64,000 bases of DNA, taken from contig NC_092806.1 in assembly GCF_040954645.1 (NCBI RefSeq), positions 127,370,952-127,434,951 of the forward strand. Direction: 5' to 3'. The DNA comes from Diabrotica undecimpunctata (taxonomy: Eukaryota; Arthropoda; Insecta; Coleoptera; Chrysomelidae). The notes below the pieces were generated by a model, which was given only the letters and a program-made list of their open reading frames with translations, had not been told where the DNA came from and made no database searches. Made by a program: the position numbers and the translations under genes. Positions 1 through 11,504 of the stretch are shown one piece after another; the first letter of the stretch is position 1, and each line of letters starts with the position of its first letter.

Positions 1-300
1 AGGTATTACAACGTTTAAAAAGTACCGAAGTAGTGAAAATCGCAAAAATATGAAAATTGGAGTATTTTGCATATGTCATGTGACACCCAGAATGATATGG
101 AGGCCTTTATTCAGGGCAAAATATCTGGAAAGAGGGGTCCCGGTCGAAAAAGAACATCATGGCTTCGTAAACTACGTGAGTGTCTTAATCAGTCTTCGTC
201 GTCTCTCTTCATAAAATTATGATAGCCAATATGATACCCAACGTTCACTAATGGACATGGTACGGAGAGAAGAGAAGACCAAATTATTTTCAACAAATCA
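1..300 (+). pseudogene. 3' end of a non-LTR retrotransposon (decayed)
   Basis: Plus-strand translation gives broken pieces such as KLEYFAYVM and, after frame changes, an ISGKRGPGRKR-like stretch. These match the C-terminal tail that follows the reverse transcriptase in many insect non-LTR elements (a 'LEYFGHVMR...GKRGPGRKR...WLR' pattern, from family knowledge). The related minus-strand piece at 39430-39780 reads MRNAPRYGLLR and AGRTRISQLHNLRKW. Frameshifts and stops show it is dead. The element continues off the left edge of the window. Confidence 0.6.
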
Positions 301-407
301 AAACCGAAGCCGATATTTTACGAAATGAATTTATTCGGTAGTTAATCAGCAATGTTTTTTGGCAACTGTTTCTAATTCTTTTAATTGTTAACACTTGATT
401 TTATAGT

Positions 408-560
408 GGCGGTCTTAGCTCAGCGGCTTACATAGTAGCATTCTAAGTCTGAGCGCACGAGTTCGATTTTCGGCACCAACAACATTTTCATTTCTAAAAA
501 TAATACGAGCCGTCACCGCGCTTCAGAGGGCACATACCAGTCGGTCTACCTGGACTAATG
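408..560 (+). mobile_element. tRNA-derived SINE, copy 1
   Basis: A tRNA-like head contains an A-box-like TCTTAGCTCAGCGGC and a B-box-like GAGTTCGATTTTC, the two internal RNA polymerase III promoter blocks. A body follows with GCCGTCACCGCGCTTC, which also occurs (as GTCGTCACCGTGCTTCG) in the inverted copy at 2296-2433. Two copies sharing head and body make this a SINE rather than a functional tRNA. The B box is imperfect and the 3' boundary is uncertain. Confidence 0.6.
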
Positions 561-2295
561 TGTATCGACACTAGTTATCTGAAACATGGTTAAATATTCA
601 ATTGGCTCCGGAACGATCCGAAAGAATCTATCCGATAGAAATGCTACATTTTTCTAAAGAGACTACAGCTTTTGTACACAATCCAATTTAAACAATCTTT
701 CTTAACACCAAATTTGTTAAATTAACAACTGTAATGCTGACAAAACATGTCAAATGTTGTCACTGAGTGATTAAACAGCCAAATGGCATACTGAAACATA
801 TTTCCTCTTGGAAAGAGTTTCGTACCACGCACCTTAACAACCAAAACGTTAGTTTATTTCAGAGCACATCTGCATGGACAAATTTGATATTTACCATGTA
901 TACTATAATCTTCGTCGCCTAAAAGTTTTTTAATTCCTACCTCGGAAAATGAAGGTTCTTGTAATTTGAAACATTCTTTGTATCATCAAATTTTCCATAA
1001 ATATATAACTCACAATATTTTGCCACTTGTGCTTATATAGGAGCTGTATTATAGAGAAATTGAACAAGTTATAACTTATTTTCAGTGCTTTTTTATTTAC
1101 CCTTTATTTTAGTTTCGAAAATTTCTTTTTCTGTTAATAAAAGAATGTTTTAATCTACACTAACAGAAAATGGCGTCAAACTTCACTATGAATATGCGGT
1201 TTATTTATAGAACTTCGAAGAAATTGATAAAATTAATGAATTAAAGGAGTCAATACCAATGACTCGAATCATTAAAAGTAACGATTTGGCTGAGTTCTAT
1301 TGTAAGCGATGAATAATGAAAGTTTTGTGGCCGTGAGCAAAAAGGTTGTTTTCTAAATGTCAACGAACGGTGATGTCGATGTTAGTTTCGAGTTCTTTTA
1401 CCATAAACGTTTTAATGATCTGTGTGGATGTATGTAGATGTAAATGGATGTTTTTTTATTCATGAGAAGGCGTGTTTTGTCGGCCACAACGAGTCCCAAC
1501 TGAGTTTATTTTGCTTAGAATCGAATGCGTTAGATATAATGCATAATTCTTTAAAGAATTGTCCGTTAATTTATGTATATATAGAGGCAGGCAGGTGATT
1601 AAAGAAATCATACGAATAAATAAATTGCTTAGCAGAAATTAACTCAAGTCTATTTAGTTGATTCTTCAAAGTATCGACAAAGTGTAATACAAACAATTAT
1701 AGACCTACAATATTTTTATCTTTTTTTCATCTCAATACCCGATTTTTATTTAATTCTGCGTTTTTCTTTCTATTTAGTTTGTGCATACCTTTTCTGGATA
1801 TTCATTTTTCAGCGTTCTTATTAAATGCGCAACCCTTACGGCTGCCATGCCTCAAGATGTCTTGTTATCTTCTATATTATTTCTAATCTGCTTTAATCTT
1901 AGATTAAAGAATAAGGAGAAAGTTTGACTTACACCGTCCTCGCTTATTTTTCTCTTGCAATTGCACTGATATAACCTATACTGGACTTTGATCTGAACTA
2001 ACACCTGTCATGTGAGATCTGCAAATTTAATAAAAATACAAAATGCTATGGACACGAAGACTCACCATCTTAAAACAGGGATCTCCTCAGAATTCAACCC
2101 AATGGTTTTAAGAAGGTACCAATGACAGAAAAATATCAAATGATGATAATGAGATAACGAGATCGAATTACTAATCTTTTTTTAATAAAAGCGTAATAGT
2201 GTTGATTATTATTGTTTATATGTTGTTTTGTTTACAAAAAACATATTAAAATTAACAAAACTTCATTTTGAACTCAAGGTCATAAATATAAACTG
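561..2295. other. AT-rich stretch without recognised gene
   Basis: No long open frame, no RT, transposase or integrase motif and no clear repeat boundary was seen on either strand. It is probably old intergenic DNA or unrecognisable transposon debris. Confidence 0.5.
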
Positions 2296-2433
2296 GAAGT
2301 CTGCGCTCCGAAGCACGGTGACGACCCAGTTAAATTAGAAATTGAAAAATTTTTGTTGTCTATGCCGGGATCGAACCTGGGCCGTCCGGCTTGCTATGTA
2401 AGTACCTAACCACTGAGCTGTGGCCGCCCCTTA
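2296..2433 (-). mobile_element. tRNA-derived SINE, copy 2 (inverted)
   Basis: Read on the minus strand it begins GGGGCGGCCACAGCTCAG (A-box region) and continues to CCCAGGTTCGATCCCGGC (a near-consensus B box). It then has AACTGGGTCGTCACCGTG and GCTTCGGAGCGC, matching the body of copy 1 at 408-560. The promoter boxes are better preserved than in copy 1, so this copy is probably younger. I could not define a target duplication. Confidence 0.65.
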
Positions 2434-4395
2434 TTTAACCATCATCAGTGATTTTATGCTATACAGCGTTCCACGTTAAGAAAATAACATTGCGGAGATA
2501 GGGCCATGTATTTCTTATGGACGATAGAAGCGCAGCGATGCCACGATGAACACAAGCACGATTCATAGTTGTATAATTTGTATTTTCGTTTTCACAGACA
2601 TGAATTAAATTCATGTTTTTCAACGTAATTGACCAAAAGTGCCCATTCGAAACAAGAGATGAAAAGTACGGAAAATGATTTTAATTAAATAAATAGTACC
2701 TATTTACAAAAGATAATTTTATTTTATCTTATTTTAATTATAGTAACGACAGTTTATTTGTTTTTCGGTAAGAATATCATATACCATGAATCATAGAAAT
2801 CAGTAGAAAATATTGCTTAGTGAAATCATGCACTTTGCCGGCTATTAAAGATTTAAAAGCAAATAAACGGACCGCTTGGAATGCATATATCTAATTACTA
2901 ATTGCAACTTAAAATAATACGGTGTGCTTATGTCAGCGATTTTATGTCGTTCTCTGAGATTACATAATGATAATAAGGCTTTGTGCTTTGTGGTTCTTCA
3001 GTTGTTATTCTAACTTTACAGTTAAATGTTAATTGAAAATGGAAATTCGAAAAATATATCGACAATCTAGTAAATCGCATGCCTGAGAGTTTTGGCAACA
3101 CTGATCTCCATAAGCCTAATGTTATTTTCTTAACTTGGAACGCTCTATAGTAGATTTATTTCTGCCCTATAGCTTTGTATTGAGTATATTATCTAAAGGA
3201 ATATGTGCTAAATATTCAGACTATTAATCTCTATTGTATTCGGTAATCTTCGCCATTGTTTGCACGTCAAACAAAAATTGTATGATATACATACTACATT
3301 ATGACAGCAATTAGATATGCTACGGTAATAATTTAGAGAAGGGTCGAATTCAAATTAACGGCCTAACATACTCAACGGAATTCAAAAAATGTTACCCTTA
3401 TCCGAACCGCAAAACATCGCCCTACGTAATGTTAATGAAACGTCCAGAAATTCCAGTCGTTCATCACCACCAAGTACAAGTATCATCCACGATAGCCGCC
3501 ATTTTTATTTTTCCAACGAAACAGGCGCTATTTATCGTACACTTCCATCTACCATCCGCTAAAGTAGTTTATAAATTACATCCATCCGTGTTGGCTGTCG
3601 GCCGACACCGTAGAGGCCATGATTCATCGACCGTCTCCCATAACCTCTAATCCTATTCATGCAGAGCCATGCCTCGTTCACCAACGCAAAATGGGCACAG
3701 CTTAGCGCTTTACACGACTCGAAATTGTGGTGATAAATCACGAAAGAATTGAATAAACGCTATCGTTTATATCGGCTATATGAAGTTCTTACAATGTTCG
3801 TTAAGTTTCCTACAAATCATCTTGATTGTCCAATGTAAGAGTAAGACCGCTAGAGATGTGCAATAAAATTATTTACATTGCATACTTAAATTGGGAAAAT
3901 AACACGTTTGTTTACTGTTTGATAGATCATAAATTAAATTGTCAATAGACAAATTTAAACAAATATTCTTCTAAAAATGCCTGGCGTCTATATAGATAGA
4001 CAATGCTAAAGTATAACTATGACATGTTTCCTACCTCATGGAATCTTTAGTGCATAATTGGTATAAATGTCCTCTACTTTGATTTTTTAGTCAAGGTTAT
4101 TCAATATTTTCTTGAAAATAAAAAATGAGAGAACGTTCCTATTCACTTGCATGAATTAATTAAGATACTACTAAGATTTATACGTACTGATGATGATAAA
4201 ATGTTATTTAGATTATTATTACTTAAACTTTGCAGAAAAAGCACTTTTCTCTATATAATAATTAAAACAAATGTCGGTTTTAACTCCAGAGTCGTCGCGA
4301 TAAGTCTGGCAGACGCGATGAAACTTTGTTGTTCGATTTCTTATTGATAGGAGAGACTGTGAACTTCCATCTCAGTTGTCTATTTATAGGTTATG
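2434..4395. other. no recognised gene; GC-richer patch at about 3400-3740
   Basis: Mostly AT-rich DNA. Positions 3400-3740 are noticeably richer in G and C and hold overlapping open frames of 60-73 codons on both strands, but no motif is recognisable and nothing supports either strand as coding. At 2690-2740 there is a run related to the sequence before the DD82E gene (GTACCTATTTACAAAA against GTACCTACCTATTTGC at 7251-7267), possibly a remnant of the same element type. Confidence 0.4.
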
Positions 4396-4399
4396 TAAT

Positions 4400-4700
4400 A
4401 AGTGACAAAAGCAAGTAGAACAGCAAGATGTCTTAACGATACAATATGGAGAAACAAATATGTAGAATCAGAAACTAGCACAAGAAGATACCTGGAAACA
4501 AGTAAAGTGAGGACTCTAAGAAGAATAACAGGAAAGACACTGACAATCAAGAAGAACATGGTCAGAAAAACGAGCAATAGAGACGACATAAATGAATGAG
4601 TACAATTTCGAAAGGAAGAATGGAAAATGGACATTAGCAAAATGGCAGAAAATAGAATAAATTAGAATAGCCCGAGATGTCACCTGTCGAAAGGAGAAGT
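4400..4700 (+). pseudogene. non-LTR retrotransposon C-terminal fragment
   Basis: A 65-codon frame at 4402-4599 reads KASRTARCLNDTIWRNKY, then a rearranged RRYLETSKVRTLRRITGK. This is the post-RT region that recurs at 11505, 16630, 58385 and, inverted, near 45000. In these copies the order is 'LNDTIWKNK...IYKAAIRPILTYTAETR...'. Here the segment between NDTIWRNK and the LLET-like motif is deleted, and stops interrupt the continuation to about 4700. Dead, 5'-truncated copy. Confidence 0.65.
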
Positions 4701-4914
4701 AGAATAGCGGGGGAAGGGAAGATATATTGTGTGCTCTGTAGAAGAAGTCAGCTAAAAGAGGTTACCAACTGTAAAGTGATAGAGAGTGAGTGTGTAGCTG
4801 GTCAACACTGACCGGTGATAGTGAATACGGAGATAAAGGTGAGGCAGAAAGGAAAGCAAGTAGGACTAGAGTGCTGGAAGGATTTGTAGAAAAAGATACG
4901 GTACAGTGAGAATC

Positions 4915-5995
4915 GTAGAGCGAAGGTTAAGAATGGAGACATCGATAGGAGAAGAACAGTTTAGGTTTATGCCAGGGAGGAGGACAACGGATGCCTTTTG
5001 CTTTGAGACAATTGGTGGAGAAATAGGGCGAGAAGAAAAAAGAGCTGCATTTGGTATTTATAGATCTTGAGAAGGCGTACGACATAGTCCCTAGACAAGA
5101 GCTGTGGAGATGTATGAGGAGAGAGAAATGGGTTCCTGGGAAGTACGTAAGGCTCGTGAAGGATATGTATGAAGATGCGTACACTAAAAGTAAGGACATC
5201 TATCGGATTGACCGAAAGTTTTCCAGTGACGGTTGGTTTGCATCAAGGCTCTTCACTGAGTCCTTACCTGTTTAATCTTGTTATGGATGTACTGATTGAA
5301 AAAGTAAGGGAGGGGTTGGAGAACAGGGAGGACTTAAGATTAGCAGGTCAAAAACGAAGTATATGTGGTTTAGAGGTAGAGGAATGGTTGGAGACATAGA
5401 ATTGCTTGGAAAAAAACTAGGAAGAGTAGGAGAATTGAATTACCTTGGTTCCTACATAACGGAAAATGGCACACTATTTTAGAGCGGGGTACTTTTGTCA
5501 TCGAAAAATCAGGGAAGGGCTGAAAGGAAATATATAAAAGAGTGTTGTGAGACCTGCGTTGGTGTGTAGCGGTGAAGTATGGCCTGTAAAGGAGATTCAA
5601 GAAAAGAAGATGGAGGTAGCTGAAATGAAAATGTTTCGGTGGATGTTGGGTACGACTAGAAGGGCCAGAATCAGGAACGACTTGATTATGGAATAAGCCG
5701 GGGTGACTAAAGTCTTAAAAAAGATTCAAGAACAAAGGTTGCAATGGTTTATTAGATCAGATTAGAAATGAAAACTATTTGGGACGAAGGATAGAGCTGT
5801 TAGAAGTTGATGAAAGGAGGGGTAGAAAAAAACCGAGGACAAGATGAAAGAACTGAAGGAGTAGCAGAAGACTTGAGAGAAACAGGTTTAGGTGAAGAAG
5901 ATCCGATGGACAGAAATTAGTGGCGACGAAGAGTAAGGAACAGCGACCCCTGAAAAGGGAAAATCTGAGGCCTCTCGAATGCCTAATGCCAGATT
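4915..5995 (+). pseudogene. non-LTR retrotransposon RT fragment, catalytic segment lost
   Basis: Readable pieces in several frames follow RT order: an EEQFRFMPGRRTTDA block, VFIDLEKAYDIVPRQ (5051 onward; RT motif A with its catalytic Asp), then VGLHQGSSLSPYLFNLVMDV (motif B, near 5225-5290). The expected (Y/F)ADD block is missing: after VLIEKVREGLENREDL the frame jumps straight to post-RT sequence. Further on are GELNYLGSYITENGT and EMKMFRWMLGTTRRARIRN, usual in the C-terminal thumb region. Several frameshifts are present. An internal deletion has removed the catalytic centre, so no active RT can be made. It is a different lineage from the 4400-4700 fragment. Confidence 0.75.
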
Positions 5996-6689
5996 ACAGT
6001 TAATCGGTTTCATTATTCGAAAGACTAAATTTTTCGATTCGTCTTAAATTTAAAATTTTAATTTAATACATTTTATCAATAGGTAAACTTAAAATTAACA
6101 TTTCTTTATCAGGGCCCGAACTAAAACTGTTCACAAACTATCATAATATATTTAATCTTAATCGTTTTTATTACCGATAACATGTCAATGGTCACACCTA
6201 TAAATCGATTAACATCTCGTCGATAATGATGACGTAAAACTACACAGTATTAACAATGGTTACTAAGCTTTTCAAGGTAATTTTCTATTTTATATTACAA
6301 TTGAAGCAAAAAGGTAATTGATTTAGTTTCGATCACGTACTTGGATTATACAACTTGTTTATGATAGATAAATGATTTCATCACCCTATTAATTTTTTAT
6401 CTTGAATTCAAATAAGACGACTCCACTGATTATAGTTGATAGCATTATGTATTTTTATGTTCCACAAATGTTGCGATTTATCATCTGAAAATTGGCGGAA
6501 GTGATCGAAGTAAACGATAAACTGAAGATAGTGAAGGCAATAAAATATTGATACGATTAATAGATTTACTTTTTCTTAAAGAATCCATTACCAAGATTAA
6601 TTTCAGATTTCAATTAATTCGAAGACTGTTGAACAGGAAAATTTATAGAGCGTAACACTTTGGATTGAAATCTTTCGAATATGGATAAC
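5996..6689. other. AT-rich stretch, no gene seen
   Basis: No coding motif or repeat structure was recognised on either strand. Confidence 0.5.
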
Positions 6690-6910
6690 TTGGATTTTGC
6701 TGCTGCTGGATCCCATAGGTCTAGACCGGTTTGAGTATTGTATTATATACCAACAGTTTGTTATGAATGGACAACTTCAATGTTCTGCCCAGTATCCAAT
6801 GTTTATAAAATTTTAACTGTTGGCGCTTTTTGTAAATATGGGTTCTCCATGTCAAAATTTTGTTCAGGTACATTCCAAGGTATTTAACGCTTTCAGCTTG
6901 TGGAGGTGCT
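6690..6910 (-). pseudogene. Jockey-like non-LTR retrotransposon fragment
   Basis: Minus-strand translation reads SVKYLGMYLNKILTWRTHI, then LLVYNTILKPV and TYGIQ. This matches the conserved block after the RT in Jockey-type elements ('VKYLG..LD..LTW..HI ... LY..ILKPVWTYG'). One stop falls at the expected Trp of the PVW motif. Only about 70 codons survive. Confidence 0.7.
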
Positions 6911-7215
6911 TTGATATTTATTTCTATAATATAGTGTATTTTTATGTATGAGAGAGTAATAAAACAATAAATTATGTATGCAAATCCCTAAACTGTTGAT
7001 ACGGGTGACTCAATGAAAAACAGATATTTGTCAACAAGTTTACAGAAGTATATAGGAAAACAATTTTAAATTGAGTATGACCACCAGGTATAAAGGTTGG
7101 AGCAGAATAGAATACAATAGTTGTGAGGGTTACTAATCCCTAAATAAGGTTGCCAGTGTCGGAGTGATGGAGGTTAACAGGCACTAATGAATTTGCAAGA
7201 AATGTAAGATGTTTA
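6911..7215. other. no gene seen
   Basis: AT-rich flank between the Jockey fragment and the palindromes before the DD82E transposase. No terminal inverted repeat of the transposon could be identified here by eye. Confidence 0.4.
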
Positions 7216-7243
7216 TTTTATTGGTTATATATAACCAATAAAA
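7216..7243. repeat. perfect 28-bp palindrome 1
   Basis: TTTTATTGGTTATA is followed directly by its exact reverse complement, with no spacer. It lies 286 bp before the first ATG of the DD82E transposase and 45 bp before a second perfect 28-bp palindrome. It could form a cruciform or be a dyad binding site; its role is unknown. Confidence 0.9.
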
Positions 7244-7288
7244 GTTTAATAAGTACCTACCTATTTGCAAAATAAAGTTTAATTCTTT

Positions 7289-7316
7289 AGATAAAATAAA
7301 ACGTTTTATTTTATCT
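7289..7316. repeat. perfect 28-bp palindrome 2
   Basis: AGATAAAATAAAAC is followed directly by its exact reverse complement, ending 212 bp before the transposase ATG. Its sequence differs from palindrome 1. Both lie in the presumed 5' non-coding part of the transposon, where transposase-binding sites would be expected. Confidence 0.9.
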
Positions 7317-7528
7317 GAAATGAGTGCATTCCACGAAGTAAGGGTTTCAACAATCAAACATTTAATTCTTTAATTCCAGGAATCTACGACAGTAATTGAC
7401 TAGATAATTACCTTCTAAACTTATTCCACAGAAAATGTGATAGTGGGTTTTTCCATTTTGTAGGAAGGTCCAAGTGGCGTATTCAAAATTCTTAACAGTT
7501 CACTAAAAGTAGGTACTTCAGTTGCAAG

Positions 7529-8896
7529 GTGCAGTTTATTGTGTATACTAGTGTTATGGAAAATTTGGAAGTGCCGTGTAAACGCCGAAAAACTGGTCCT
7601 TTAACAGTTAATGAAAAAACATTAATATTTAATTGTTTTAAATCATTTACAGACAAACGTTTATGTGAAAGTGTTGATGAGACCGTTGAGTTAGTTAGCA
7701 GTACACTTGGTGTTGGGAAATCTACGATTTACAGAGTTATTAAAGAAGAGAAATGTGGTAGTTTTCAAATGCCACGTAATGCTCCAGGGAAACCAAAATT
7801 TCAAATAGAATATCATTTTAAAGAAGGACTTCGACGGAAACTGCATGAATTCTTCTTTAGACAAGAATTCCCAACATTGGATAAAGTTCTTGTCTCAGTT
7901 CGAGATGATAAGGATTACCCAGAAATGAGTCGAAGTACGTTATGGAAACTTTTAAAAGAAATAGGCTTCCGCTGGAAAAAGAATCCCAGAAAGTCTATTT
8001 TATTAGAAAGAAGCGATATTGTCATATGGAGAAGACATTTTCTAAGAACCATAAAGGAAATGAGAAACCAAAAAAGAAAAATATTTTATCTTGATGAAAC
8101 ATGGATCAACGAGGGTCATACACCAAATAAATTTTGGCAGGATGAAACTGTTACAAGTCAAAGGCAGGCTTTTGTAAATAACTTATCTACTGGTTTAAAC
8201 CCACCATCAGGAAAGGGACGCAGGCTGATAATAGTACACATTGGCAGTTCAGACGGTTTTGTTGAAGGTGGTTTATTAACTTTTGAATCAACTCGTACCG
8301 GTGACTACCATGAAGACATGAACGCTGATGTCTTTCAAGAATGGTTCGAACAAATGATAGATCTTCTTCCTAAGAACTGTGTAATAGTAATGGATAATGC
8401 AAGTTATCACTCCAGACTTATAGAAGGACTGCCCACAACCAAGTGGTTAAAAAAAGACTTGCAGAATTGGCTGAGTTCAAAAAATATTACGTACCATCCC
8501 GGATCTATAAGAAAGGAACTTTATTCGTTGTGTGCCCTTCATAAAGAAAAATTTAAAAAATACGAAATTGATGAAATTGCCAAAAATCGTGGAATGACAG
8601 TACTTAGATCCCCACCATATCATTGTGAATTAAACCCGATTGAACTGGTATGGGCACAGATAAAGAGTGAAGTTTCAAGAAAAAATACCACTTTTAAAAT
8701 TCATGATGTTAAACAGTTGTTTTTGGAGGCCGTAAATAATGTAAAACCTGAAAACTGGGAAAAGGCAGTAAATCACACTATTAAAGAAGAGGAAAAAATG
8801 TGGAAGCTGGACAATATTACTGATAAAATGATCGAGCCAGTTATTATAAATCTTGGTTCTGAAAGTTCTTCTTCTGAATCTGATTTGGATTTGTAA
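7529..8896 (+). CDS. DD82E (Sailor-type) IS630/Tc1/mariner transposase, intact
   Basis: This 455-codon frame is uninterrupted. It encodes an enzyme expected to cut and paste its own element. Residues 24-75 resemble a helix-turn-helix (VNEKTLIFNCF ... LGVGKSTIYRVIKEE), and 112-150 a second DNA-binding part. The catalytic triad is in IFYLDETWINE (D189), VIVMDNASYHS (D289) and CELNPIELVW (E372). The D289-E372 gap of 82 residues is far longer than the 34 of Tc1 or mariner. I recall DD82E as the signature of a group named Sailor. The C-terminus is acidic and Ser-rich. Translation may start at 7529 or at the second Met (7556). Terminal inverted repeats were not found by eye. Broken relatives lie at 39930-42065 and 54530-54995. 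The intact frame suggests recent activity or selection. Confidence 0.9.
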   Translation: MQFIVYTSVMENLEVPCKRRKTGPLTVNEKTLIFNCFKSFTDKRLCESVDETVELVSSTLGVGKSTIYRVIKEEKCGSFQMPRNAPGKPKFQIEYHFKEGLRRKLHEFFFRQEFPTLDKVLVSVRDDKDYPEMSRSTLWKLLKEIGFRWKKNPRKSILLERSDIVIWRRHFLRTIKEMRNQKRKIFYLDETWINEGHTPNKFWQDETVTSQRQAFVNNLSTGLNPPSGKGRRLIIVHIGSSDGFVEGGLLTFESTRTGDYHEDMNADVFQEWFEQMIDLLPKNCVIVMDNASYHSRLIEGLPTTKWLKKDLQNWLSSKNITYHPGSIRKELYSLCALHKEKFKKYEIDEIAKNRGMTVLRSPPYHCELNPIELVWAQIKSEVSRKNTTFKIHDVKQLFLEAVNNVKPENWEKAVNHTIKEEEKMWKLDNITDKMIEPVIINLGSESSSSESDLDL

Positions 8897-9235
8897 CAAC
8901 TAGCTGTAAGTTTTATATTAATATTTTTATTCATCTATTTAACATACCTTAGACGGTTTTAAAAACTCTTTTTCTCTTTTGTAATTTTTAAAAATTAAAA
9001 AAAATGTGAATTTTTTAAAACCCTTTTTAATGTAGGCCAGTCAGTTCTAATATAGTGTGTGATAAAAGAGGTCACTTTTGTTTACATACACATAACACTT
9101 TATAACACTGAAATAATTCATTTATTTTTTACAATTATTCAAAGTAATTTTTCAATTAATCTTGAGCACGCCCATGGAGTGGTCGGAGCTACCAGTTAAA
9201 ATTATGCTAATTACTCTCTCGTTCATAAAAATAAA
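8897..9235. other. 3' flank of the DD82E gene, no further gene
   Basis: AT-rich sequence. The right end of the transposon should lie here, but I could not pair it with a left terminal repeat. Confidence 0.4.
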
Positions 9236-9560
9236 CTATAGGCGATATTTTGCGACATTTTGTAAAGATGAGTTGTTGTAATTTAGGTTCATACGAGAGG
9301 TAAGCTCGTTAGAAAGTTTCACAGCACTGTATATAGCGTAAAGCTCAGCTAAATATATGCTATATACTGGGGGTAGGCGGGAGAGAAGATTTTTTTCTGA
9401 GAAAACGATTGATGCCCCCACTTCGTCTTCGGACTTAAAGGTATCTGTAGATTTTATGGTGGTCGGGGTACTTTTCTAAGAGGGCTTCAAACTTGAGCCG
9501 AATCAAGAAGTTGTTTGTACTGGATTTATCTAAATAGGCCAGAGATGTATCACAGATTTG
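9236..9560 (-). pseudogene. RNase H fragment of a non-LTR retrotransposon
   Basis: A 61-codon minus-strand frame reads GASIVFSEKN ... LPPVYSIYLAELYAIYSAVK. It matches the RNase H domain at the C-terminus of Jockey- and I-type elements, including the E of the AELYAI helix. Upstream (to about 9560) the frame continues after stops through ALLEKYPDHHKIY-like sequence, usual just before the RNase H. Dead fragment. Confidence 0.7.
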
Positions 9561-9610
9561 TTAATCGATCAGCGAAGGTTCAGGCCTATTAAACATAAAA
9601 TGCTTTGTAT

Positions 9611-9680
9611 TTTGAGATCGATTTCCGAAATAGAAATCGAAACTCCAAATAAACTTTATTTGAAAGTAAAATTGTGGCTT
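9611..9680 (+). repeat. hairpin-GAAAC module, Penelope-type remnant (candidate)
   Basis: GATTTC at 9620 pairs with GAAATC at 9633-9638 around a 7-nt loop and is followed directly by GAAAC, then TCCAAATAAACTTTATTTG. Short hairpins followed by GAAA(C) are typical of the hammerhead-like part of Penelope-like terminal repeats. Similar modules occur near 15745, 29365, 30590, 30720, 43845 and 58090. No PLE coding sequence is adjacent, so the assignment is tentative. Confidence 0.4.
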
Positions 9681-11504
9681 ATTCCTAGGATAATATAGTA
9701 TTAACAGGATAAATCCAAAATGCAACGAAATATTCACAAATATGTGGCTTTATCCACTATGCTTGGATAATTCTAACTTTATTCGGGTAATTCTAGGATT
9801 ATCCGATATTCGCGTTTTAACCGTAACATATATACCATTCAGAGGACGTTATCTCTCTACATTCCTTCTTGTGGTAAATTTGATGGTTTTGGACTTTTGG
9901 GAGCTTATACTAAGCACAGTGACTACAGTTAGACTCTGTTTATTAATATGTTATAACTGTGTATAGAAAATAGAGAAAGTAGCCTTAAAAGAGATGTGAA
10001 TTTTATTAGTTCTATTATATTTTTAATAGGGCTCTCCTCAATATTTATTTCTCCTTGCTCTTTGACATTTTATAGTGTTAAATTTGTTAGAAAAAATGTC
10101 TGGTGTACATAAATCCCGTTCGGCAAAAAATTTCTTATCAAAATAAATATCCTTAACGACCTATAGCATTTAAAATGTTTTTGTTATTCCGAAAATGAAA
10201 TACTAAATTATTCTGCGGAGTTCAAGGGAGAACGTATATCTGAATATGTAATACGCATATCTAATATTCCAGTGCCCATTTAACTTGCCGGTTCAGTCTA
10301 AATGCCAAACATGTATTCAGAAAATGGAACACAGCAAAACGATGCCGTGGCAGCGGTAATAGAACCTCTTAAAATTCAGTCCACGGAAAGGGCAGACGGA
10401 GAACGATATATGGCGGAGACGGAAAGGGAACGAGGGAAACAAACTTAGACTGTTTATGTTCAGTTTGGCGAGTTTGAGGTGCTGTTTGTTTCACGCGATA
10501 AATTCTATGAAAATGTGTTCCACGACTTAGTCTCTCATAACTTTCGAGACAACCTGTTTTGAACTAAGGCGAAGTAACTGTGAAGAACATAACATTTTTT
10601 AATAATTTAATATTTCGTTAAATGTAAAAACATATGTCAGTTACACACGTTTGCAGTTATACTTCTCGACTTTTGGATTGTAGTTTCACCTGACGAAAGA
10701 AGACTTGCGACAGGTCTTGGTGTTACCAGATTGGTAAAACGGATGCTTCCAATTTCAACTTTTTATCTTTTAATTTACTATCTTACTCAGTTATTTTGTT
10801 TCAAGGATTTCCGTCTTAGATATCGTCAATCTGTACTTGGTCTTTTTTCTGTCTGCTCTAGTTTATGTACAATAAGTAAGGATTGACAACTCCGTATAAC
10901 TTTTTACTTGTAGGCTGGTTATAAGTTGTAGTTATATATGAAATTACATGGTTGTCTTGATGTACCAGGTACTGCAATTATTTATTAATTTGTTAATTTT
11001 TAGGTTATATGTATTATTAATTCTATGTCTAGGACGTCTATTTCTCTTTGCTTCAATCTTACATCTTAGTGGTTATCTGAGTATAGTCTATCTCAGAAGT
11101 GTATGAGACTGTTACGCTAGCCCTTGGCCTAGGATCGAACCGCAGGTGGGGGTTCAACCAACTACGACTTCTAAAAGATGCAAGTAAAAGCAGCGAAAAG
11201 TCCAACAATGTCTCCAAAATACTTCCCACTTTCAGTGGTTCGCGTACAGAGGTGCCATTTGTTTTGACAGCGAGGTACGAGCACGATTTAGTAAAATCGT
11301 TTTCTGTTCCTCTGGGTTATCGAAATGTGTAAATGATTGGAACTTTCAGCAAAAGGTTGGTACTACTCTAATGGAATAAGCCAAATATTATGGCGTTGGA
11401 GTACAAATTAGTCAAACTTTTTACGTCCGAATCGGAATCAACTGTTATTTCGGAATCTCTACCTCGTCAGTCGCTCGAGCTGATTCAGATTCAAACCGAA
11501 AAGT
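9681..11504. other. no gene recognised; GC-richer patch 10290-10560
   Basis: AT-rich DNA with a less AT-rich block around 10290-10560. A 77-codon open frame at 11099-11332 has no recognisable motif and no supporting context. It is probably non-coding. Confidence 0.4.

Noticed and set aside
408..480. Functional tRNA gene
   Set aside because: It has A- and B-box-like blocks, but the cloverleaf is poor and a second copy with a shared non-tRNA body shows it is a SINE.
3429..3741. Small protein genes on both strands in a GC-richer patch
   Set aside because: Overlapping opposite-strand frames of 60-73 codons, no motif, no context; likely chance.
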